This document shows, one piece after another, positions 59,060-64,000 of a stretch of 64,000 bases of DNA (within the stretch, counting starts at the first letter, position 1; the number at the start of each line of letters is the position of its first letter). A program made the translations under genes and the position numbers. The notes beneath the pieces are model-generated. The model saw only the letters and a list, made by a program, of their open reading frames with translations, did no database searches and had not been told where the DNA came from. Source of the stretch: Bryobacteraceae bacterium (GTDB lineage: Bacteria > Acidobacteriota > Terriglobia > Bryobacterales > Bryobacteraceae); the NCBI GenBank assembly GCA_026129905.1, contig JAHCHE010000025.1, positions 62,001-126,000 on the forward strand. Reading direction: 5' to 3'.

Positions 59060-59761
59060 ATGTGGGATCGAGTGAACCAGATACTCAGCCAGTCGGCGGA
59101 CCGGATCAGCGCCAACCTGGCCGATATCCTTCCCAAACTGATCGCATTGTTGATCATCATTCTGCTCGCCGTTCTGGTGGCGTGGCTGGCAAAGGCGATG
59201 GTGCGGCGATCGCTGGGGGGCGTCCGTTTCGACCAGCGGCTGGACGAACTCGGCTTCGAGGCGGTCTCGGAAGTCTCGCCGGCGCGGAGTCCATCCCTGC
59301 TGCTGGCGAGCGTCGTTTACTGGCTGATCATCGTGTTGGGTCTGTTGCTTGGATTGCGGGTATTCGATCCGGCGCTGACGCAAGGATTGATCAGCCGGTT
59401 GTTGGGCTATTTACCGGAACTGATCGCGGCGGGGCTGATTCTGATGGTCGGCGCGTTTCTGGCGCGTTTTCTGGCGCGCAGCGTACTGATCAGCGCGGTG
59501 AACATGAACATCGGCTCGGCGCGACTGCTGAGCCTGGGCGTGAAGTGGCTGGTGGTGGTGCTGGCGGGCGCGATGGCGCTGGAGCACCTGGGGATCGGGC
59601 GGCAGATTGTGCGGCTGTCGTTCGCCATACTGTTTGGGGGCATCGTGCTGGCGCTGGCGCTGGCGGTGGGACTGGGATCGAAAGACGTGGTCACCCGGTC
59701 GCTGGAGCGGCAAGCCTCGAAACCCGATGAAGAAGGAGAAAAGCCGCTGCAACACCTGTGA
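59060..59761 (+). CDS. Small MscS-like membrane protein
   Basis: A 233-residue membrane protein starting at the ATG at 59060 (GGGGAC box). Helices at about 20-50, 85-105, 125-150 and 175-215 include LIALLIIILLAVLVAWLAKA and LAVGLGSKDVVTRSLERQ at the end, the latter like the pore-lining start of MscS channels. The middle has conserved TM repeats of the CmpX/MscS-TM family. There is no soluble MscS beta domain, so it is a minimal family member of unknown gating. It is probably cotranscribed with the glycosyltransferase gene upstream. A link to osmotic stress would fit a solute-synthesis role there, but this is a guess. Confidence 0.8.
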   Translation: MWDRVNQILSQSADRISANLADILPKLIALLIIILLAVLVAWLAKAMVRRSLGGVRFDQRLDELGFEAVSEVSPARSPSLLLASVVYWLIIVLGLLLGLRVFDPALTQGLISRLLGYLPELIAAGLILMVGAFLARFLARSVLISAVNMNIGSARLLSLGVKWLVVVLAGAMALEHLGIGRQIVRLSFAILFGGIVLALALAVGLGSKDVVTRSLERQASKPDEEGEKPLQHL

Positions 59762-59842
59762 GAGCAACGCCGGCGGAAGGCCGGCCGGCGCGCCCCGGAA
59801 GTGGATATGTGGACCTTATGGTATGTTTAATGCGAGGTCTCC

Positions 59843-61000
59843 ATGGGCGATTATTCTTCTTCGCGACGAAACTTCCTGGCGGCGAGCTTCACGGCGCCGG
59901 CGATTGGCCTTGCCCGCGATTCGAGCGAGGCGCCTAAGGTCCAGTACCGGACGTTGGGCAAGACGGGACTGAAGGTGAGCACGCTCGGATTCGGGTGCAT
60001 GCTCGCTTCCGACCCGCTGGTGGTGGAGCGGGCGGTGGATCTTGGAGTCAACTACATCGACACGGCGCGGGTGTACCAGGGCGGCAACAACGAGCGGATG
60101 GTCGGGGCGGCGCTGAAGGGCAAGCGGGACAAGGTGGTGCTGGTTTCGAAAGCGCCGTCGAAGGACCGGGAGGAGTTGCTGAAAGAACTCGACAGGAGTC
60201 TGAGCGAACTGGGCACGGACCACCTGGATGTGTGGTTTCTGCACAACCGCAACACAGCGGAGGAGGTGACGCCGGAACTGCTGGACGCGCAGCAGGAGGC
60301 GAAGAAGGCGGGGAAGATCCGGTTCGCCGGGGTGAGCTTTCACTTCAACATGCCGGAGATGCTCGACTACGTAGTGAAGCTGGGCAACGTGGACGTGGCG
60401 CTGGTCTCCTACAACTTCACGATGCAGCCGGAGGTAGGCGAGGCGATCCGCAAGGCGCGCGCCAAGGGGATGGGAATCGTGGCGATGAAGGTGATGGCGG
60501 GCGGGTACGCCCGGATCCAGCGCGGAGACCGGCTGTACGGGCAGACGCCGGAAGGGCTGACGGCGCGGCTGAAGAGGCCGGGGGCGATGGAGGCGGCCCT
60601 GAAGTGGGCGCTGAAGAACCAAAGCGTCGATACGGCGATCATCGGGATTACGGATTTCGAGGAGCTCGAAGAGGACATACGGGCGATGTCGGAACCGTTC
60701 ACGGAGGAGGACGCCGGGGCGCTGGCGCGGCAACTCGACCGGATCGGGCCGCTGTACTGCCGGATGTGCGGCGCATGCAGCGGCGTATGCGAGAAGGGGG
60801 TCCGCGTTGCGGATACGCTGCGGTTGCTGACGTACGCCGAGGGATACGGGCAGTTCGCGATGGCGCGGCAGCAGTTCCTGGAGATGCCGGAGGCGGGGCG
60901 GGCCGCCCGGTGCGCGGATTGCGATTCGTGCTCGGTGCGCTGCCCGAACGGGGTGCGAGTGCAGGCGCGGCTGACGCGGGCGCAGGAGTTGTTGGGGTAG
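59843..61000 (+). CDS. Tat-exported aldo/keto reductase with two 4Fe-4S motifs
   Basis: A 385-residue protein. MGDYSSSRRNFLAASFTAPA is a twin-arginine signal. The reductase barrel has VQYRTLGKTGLKVSTLGFG, YIDTARVYQGGNNERMVG (Asp and Tyr), KVVLVSKAPS (Lys) and LDVWFLHNRNTAEE (His). The C-terminal part is ferredoxin-like: YCRMCGACSGVCEKGV and CADCDSCSVRCPNGVR, each with four Cys. Iron-sulfur aldo/keto reductases of this form are common in anaerobes and acidobacteria; the electron partner is unknown. The last 29 bases before the final codons recur 660 bases downstream. Confidence 0.88.
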   Translation: MGDYSSSRRNFLAASFTAPAIGLARDSSEAPKVQYRTLGKTGLKVSTLGFGCMLASDPLVVERAVDLGVNYIDTARVYQGGNNERMVGAALKGKRDKVVLVSKAPSKDREELLKELDRSLSELGTDHLDVWFLHNRNTAEEVTPELLDAQQEAKKAGKIRFAGVSFHFNMPEMLDYVVKLGNVDVALVSYNFTMQPEVGEAIRKARAKGMGIVAMKVMAGGYARIQRGDRLYGQTPEGLTARLKRPGAMEAALKWALKNQSVDTAIIGITDFEELEEDIRAMSEPFTEEDAGALARQLDRIGPLYCRMCGACSGVCEKGVRVADTLRLLTYAEGYGQFAMARQQFLEMPEAGRAARCADCDSCSVRCPNGVRVQARLTRAQELLG

Positions 61001-61649
61001 CCCAGTGGTCGTGCCGGTCAGCGACATCCGCGGGCAGTGCATCGCTGAAGCCCCAGTCACAGGGCATCAGCCGTTCCGCCCGCGACGGATTGCCCTAACC
61101 TCGTCAGCAGCTTACAAGCAATGGGCCCCCGCGTCACAAGCGGGAATGCCCAATGGCGCCAGACTATAATTACTGCGACTCGGCGTGTCGCCCCCCGGGC
61201 CTTGGTCTTTGACAACGTAAACCTGGTTCAGGCGACACCGCCCGAACTCCACCCATGAAAAATATCAATTCGAACCCATTCCCAAAATCGAACACTGTGG
61301 TGAAATGCAACGCGCTCTTGCCGGGACTTCTTCTTGGCGATCCTTTCTGCTTACGCCTCCACTCTGAGCGACGTATCACTATCAAACAGCGACATTTCCA
61401 CCATTCACGCGCTCTTGGCCAAGCGGCTCCAGGCTGCCTGAAGAGGGGCGTTTTTTGTATCAAAAATGCAAATTCGAACCCAATCCCATAATCGGACATT
61501 GCTGCGGAATTCCACAAGCCCCGGACGGCTTGGCCGCCGGCCTGAATGACTTGGTCGGCGGCCTCCGCGGTAGCCTCCGAGGCGTTCGCACTCTCAACAT
61601 CGATCGTCTTGGCGCGCCGGGTGCAGGCGCGGCTGGCGCGGGCGCAGGA
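60959..61649. repeat. 29-base near-perfect direct repeat (28/29)
   Basis: The segment at 60959-60987, which encodes the end of the aldo/keto reductase (reading VQARLTRAQE), recurs at 61621-61649 with one change (reading VQARLARAQE on the plus strand). The copies are 662 bases apart. The second copy is not in an accepted gene, so it looks like the tail of a duplicated or deleted reductase copy, or a target duplication from an insertion that has since decayed. Confidence 0.75.
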
Positions 61650-61680
61650 AGTCGACGCTTGCCCCACGTTGTGGTGGGAT
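61001..61680. other. 680-base spacer holding repeats, no accepted gene
   Basis: The spacer runs from the reductase stop to the stop of the DUF2934 gene. It contains a pair of diverged direct repeats, about 54 bases each (61258-61311 and 61462-61515, roughly 41 identical positions), which on the minus strand read as similar peptides around FDFGNGFELIFF and SDYGIGFEFAFL. It ends with the second copy of the reductase-tail repeat. Between about 61495 and 61610 the minus strand reads ESANASEATAEAADQVIQAG, a phasin-like composition, but no start or complete frame supports a gene. A TATAAT lies at 61165-61170 without a matching -35. Confidence 0.55.
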
Positions 61681-62085
61681 TTAGCGGTGGCTGAGGACGA
61701 GTGCTTCGGCCCTGCGCCAGTGGGTTTCGGCGTGGCCCTCGGGGCGGCCTTCGTTTTCCCAGAGTTGGTGGGCAATGGACTCGACGAGCCATCGCCGGTC
61801 GATGGCGGCGGGGCCGTCGGCCAGCAGGAGCAGCGCGAGTTCGTCGCGGCGCGCGCGGTATCGAGCGAGCGCTTCGTCCATGCCGGCCTTGGCCGCAGCA
61901 ACGGCAGTTTCGTCCGCGATGGGTGAACGGGTAAGCGATTGCCACTCGCGCGCCCGCGAGGAGAGTACGTGGAACGCTTCCTCGTAGGCCGCACGCAAGT
62001 GTCCCATGTGCGTCTGTTCGATTGCGGTAGCAGCGCCCATATAAACATAGACGTACGTAGCGGCTCCGAGGGTCCATCCAACCAT
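61681..62085 (-). CDS. DUF2934-type small protein
   Basis: A 134-residue protein if the ATG at 62085 is used. The N-terminal part has a short hydrophobic segment (AATYVYVYMGAATAIE); the middle is helical (HLRAAYEEAFHVLSSRAREW). The C-terminus WLVESIAHQLWENEGRPEGH, then AETHWRRAE, is the DUF2934 motif, a short helix found in many proteobacterial and acidobacterial proteins of unknown function. No ribosome site supports any of the three possible ATG codons (62085, 62040, 62007). It lies 56 bases downstream of the kinase-like gene. Confidence 0.6.
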   Translation of the reverse strand: MVGWTLGAATYVYVYMGAATAIEQTHMGHLRAAYEEAFHVLSSRAREWQSLTRSPIADETAVAAAKAGMDEALARYRARRDELALLLLADGPAAIDRRWLVESIAHQLWENEGRPEGHAETHWRRAEALVLSHR

Positions 62086-62140
62086 CGAGCTGGCGGGTTT
62101 TGGGGTTGAAAAGCCGCGAAGCGCGGCAAGAGGAAACGGG

Positions 62141-63025
62141 TCAGCGAGCGGCCAGCTCGGGCCAGTGGAGGCGGACGACGGCGCGGTTGACGGTGGATTT
62201 CCACTGGGCGTCGAAACGGGCGGCGATGTCGGGCCGGCTGCCCAGGATGGGTCCAAGGCCAAGCTGGATGTGGGGCTGGGAAACGACTTCTTCGAAGGCG
62301 AGCTTGCTTTCGATCTCGCCCCAACGGTTAGTGAGGCCGCCGGCGTCGAGGAGGACGATGCGCTCGCCGATGACGCCGAAATTTTTCAGGTGGGCGTCAA
62401 CGGAGAAGAGACCGCGTCGCCAACCGGCGCGGCGCAGGTCGAGGAAACGGTTGAGCCACGTTTCTAGTTCGGCCCAGCGGCCGGCGGCGGCAAGGTCGGC
62501 GAGGCGGCGATGCAAGGTGGATTCCACGCGCTGGGTGGCCTCGGAGACGGTAAGCCAGCCAGGCCAACCGCCGACGCGGACGCGAGCTGGCGGGAAGGTA
62601 ACGCGTTGGGGGATCAGGCGAGTTCCCGACAAGCGTTGTTGCGCGAGGTTTTCCCCACGGAGGTTGCGGGCGTGGTAGAGGCGCCACATCTGGCGCACGT
62701 GGGTGGTGAACCAGATGCTTTTCGGGACCACGAGCATGGAGGCCTGGGTAAGGAGGCGAAGGGCTCGGATTTGTAAGGCAGGTCGCTGGATGAGGCGGCG
62801 TCCAAGCCGGCCGGGCAGGAGGCGTTCTCCTTTGCGCAGGGCCTTCCAGAGGACGATGAGCGCGGCAACTTCGAACGGAGAGCGCTCGCGCTTGACAACC
62901 CAGTGATCGGAGGCGTAGACAACCTTGCCGATGCCTTCGCCCAGGCGACGCAGGCGGGCCTGGAGCAATTCCTCGGGCGGGTGCGCGAGAACAACCGGTT
63001 CCGCAGGACTTTCAGCGGGCGCCAT
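62141..63025 (-). CDS. Kinase-fold-like protein of unknown substrate
   Basis: A 294-residue soluble protein from the ATG at 63025 (a TTG at 63076 has no ribosome site). GKVVYASDHWVVKRERSPFE could be the ATP-lysine region; LFSVDAHLKNFGVIGERIVL, then LDAGGLTNRW, resembles the HxDxxxxN/DxG catalytic pair of small-molecule and LPS kinases (WaaP/Kdo-kinase or YrbL-like). The long Arg-rich helical insert (LPGRLGRRLIQRPALQIRAL) is not usual for those families. An enzyme that phosphorylates a lipid, sugar or aminoglycoside-like molecule is possible, and so is a non-enzymatic protein. I cannot name the family. Confidence 0.55.
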   Translation of the reverse strand: MAPAESPAEPVVLAHPPEELLQARLRRLGEGIGKVVYASDHWVVKRERSPFEVAALIVLWKALRKGERLLPGRLGRRLIQRPALQIRALRLLTQASMLVVPKSIWFTTHVRQMWRLYHARNLRGENLAQQRLSGTRLIPQRVTFPPARVRVGGWPGWLTVSEATQRVESTLHRRLADLAAAGRWAELETWLNRFLDLRRAGWRRGLFSVDAHLKNFGVIGERIVLLDAGGLTNRWGEIESKLAFEEVVSQPHIQLGLGPILGSRPDIAARFDAQWKSTVNRAVVRLHWPELAAR

Positions 63026-63132
63026 GTTGTGTCCCCAGTATAAGGTTACCAGCGAATCGGGATTCCGGCTCGTCAAAATTCACGGCGAAGGGAGGAGGCC
63101 GCGCACGAACACTTCGTCGTTTGGTAGGGTGT

Positions 63133-63984
63133 GTGACGGTGTCCCGCCCGCCGAACGTACGCCCTGTTTCCCCGGAAGAAGAACGGGCATTTTTCGACGA
63201 CGTCTACCGCCGGTTCCTGGGGCTTCCGGACCACGCACTGGCCGTCAATCGGGCGATCATGGCGGCGGATCTGCGCGACCCGAGCAAGAGCATTTTCGAG
63301 CGGCGGCGGTTATATGAAGGGGTTCTGAAGCGGCTGGAAGCGGAAAACCTTGCGGGGCGGCGGGTCCTGGACTACGGGTGCGGTCCGGGCGAGTGGGGCG
63401 TGCTGATGGCGACGGAGGGCGCTTACGCGACGCTGCTCGACCTGTCGCCGGCGGCGATCGAACTGGGTTTGCGGCGAGCGCGGGCCAGCGGGGTGGAAGG
63501 GCGGGTGAGCGGGGTGGCCCGGGACGCGAGCGATCTGAGCTGCTTCGAGGACGAGGCGTTCGACCTGATTTTCGCGAGCGCGGCGCTGCATCACACGCTG
63601 AAGTATCCTAACGCGCTGGCGGAGCTGACGCGGGTGCTCAAGCCGGGCGGTAAATTGCTGCTGGCAGAGACGTTCGGCAATAATCCGATTCTGAATGCCG
63701 CAAGACGGCTGCGGGCCGGAATCGCGCGGGAGGCGGTGGAGCAGGGGGAAGGAATCATCCTCAATGACGCCGACATCGGGTTGCTTCGGACGCGCTTCCG
63801 GCGGGTGGAAGTGGAGCCGCTTAACCTGTTGGCGATGGCCAAGCGGCTGTTGCGAGGGCGCTTCACGAAGGGGTGGGCGAGGGGGACGTTGAGGGCGCTG
63901 GAGGCAGCCGACGCGGCGCTCCTGAAGGCCTTCCCGTCCCTGGGCCGGTACTGCGGCGAGGCGATCGTGGAGGCGCAAAAGTGA
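63133..63984 (+). CDS. Class I SAM-dependent methyltransferase (UbiE-like)
   Basis: A 283-residue protein. The GTG at 63133 is taken as start; TTG at 63121 and GTG at 63139 are in the same frame. RRVLDYGCGPGEWGVLMATE is motif I, ATLLDLSPAAIELGLRRARA motif II, and FDLIFASAALHHTLKYPNAL, then LTRVLKPGGKLLLAETFGNN, completes a Methyltransf_11 core. After it comes an Arg-rich region with LLRTRFRRVEVEPLNLLAMA, common in quinone and glycolipid methylases of bacteria. The acceptor is unknown. The protein is complete; the window ends 16 bases after the stop. Confidence 0.85.
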   Translation: MTVSRPPNVRPVSPEEERAFFDDVYRRFLGLPDHALAVNRAIMAADLRDPSKSIFERRRLYEGVLKRLEAENLAGRRVLDYGCGPGEWGVLMATEGAYATLLDLSPAAIELGLRRARASGVEGRVSGVARDASDLSCFEDEAFDLIFASAALHHTLKYPNALAELTRVLKPGGKLLLAETFGNNPILNAARRLRAGIAREAVEQGEGIILNDADIGLLRTRFRRVEVEPLNLLAMAKRLLRGRFTKGWARGTLRALEAADAALLKAFPSLGRYCGEAIVEAQK

Positions 63985-64000
63985 ATTACCAGCGGAGGCC

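Noticed and set aside
1-64000. CRISPR array, integrase, transposase, prophage or rRNA
   Set aside because: No regularly spaced direct repeats, no recombinase or transposase motif and no rRNA-like segment were seen; the only tRNA is not flanked by an integrase.

Overview
The window reads as one contiguous piece of a GC-rich bacterial chromosome, most likely an acidobacterium of the Solibacter/Bryobacterales type. That placement is inferred from gene style, not from a marker gene: twin-arginine exported oxidoreductases, CHRD and DUF4091 proteins, DinB proteins, a TatA with a long acidic tail, and a membrane-anchored JAMM protein. There is no rRNA, no intact transposase, no CRISPR array and no phage gene. 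One tRNA (Ala, anticodon CGC) is present.

Layout. 1-6.3 kb: the end of a Rid-family gene, a 3-hydroxyacyl-CoA dehydrogenase, the relic of a DNA methyltransferase, then a minus-strand run of mutM, a homocysteine methyltransferase/methylene-THF reductase fusion, a Sua5/YrdC protein and a DinB protein, with a deoxyribosyltransferase-like gene opposite. 6.3-14.8 kb: a coenzyme F420 island built as two back-to-back, almost gapless operons. On the minus strand are a PPOX flavin/F420 protein, cofG, cofH and a large PAS/GAF histidine kinase; on the plus strand are an NpdG-type F420:NADP reductase, cofD, cofC and cofE. 14.9-20.5 kb: two tandem DUF4091 (GH123-like) lipoproteins, a VapBC pair and a serine hydrolase. 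20.7-28.6 kb: tRNA-Ala, a methyltransferase, tatC and tatA, fabF and acpP, a membrane glycosyltransferase, a short UvrC-like protein and an aldo/keto reductase.

28.7-38.6 kb: yvcK (glmR)-glmU, a methyltransferase beside a decayed antitoxin, a LigD-type polymerase plus LigC-type ligase pair, and 6-phosphofructokinase coupled to a membrane protein with a degenerate JAMM domain. 38.7-50.8 kb: an unknown gene with pheS-pheT, an M19 dipeptidase, a DinB/AraC divergent pair, a DSD1-type PLP enzyme, an exported phosphodiesterase, and an actin-like ATPase coupled to a membrane-anchored amidase. 50.9-64 kb: three glycosyltransferases, two CHRD proteins, the intact JAMM protein, a TrmH-type rRNA methylase, a small MscS-like channel, an exported iron-sulfur aldo/keto reductase, a repeat-bearing spacer and a closing group with a DUF2934 protein, a kinase-like protein and a methyltransferase.

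Most worth following up: the F420 island with a histidine kinase in its operon; the two membrane JAMM proteins with one architecture, one with an intact metal site and one without; and the actin-like ATPase/amidase pair. All functional statements come from reading the sequence and recalling families; no database search was run.
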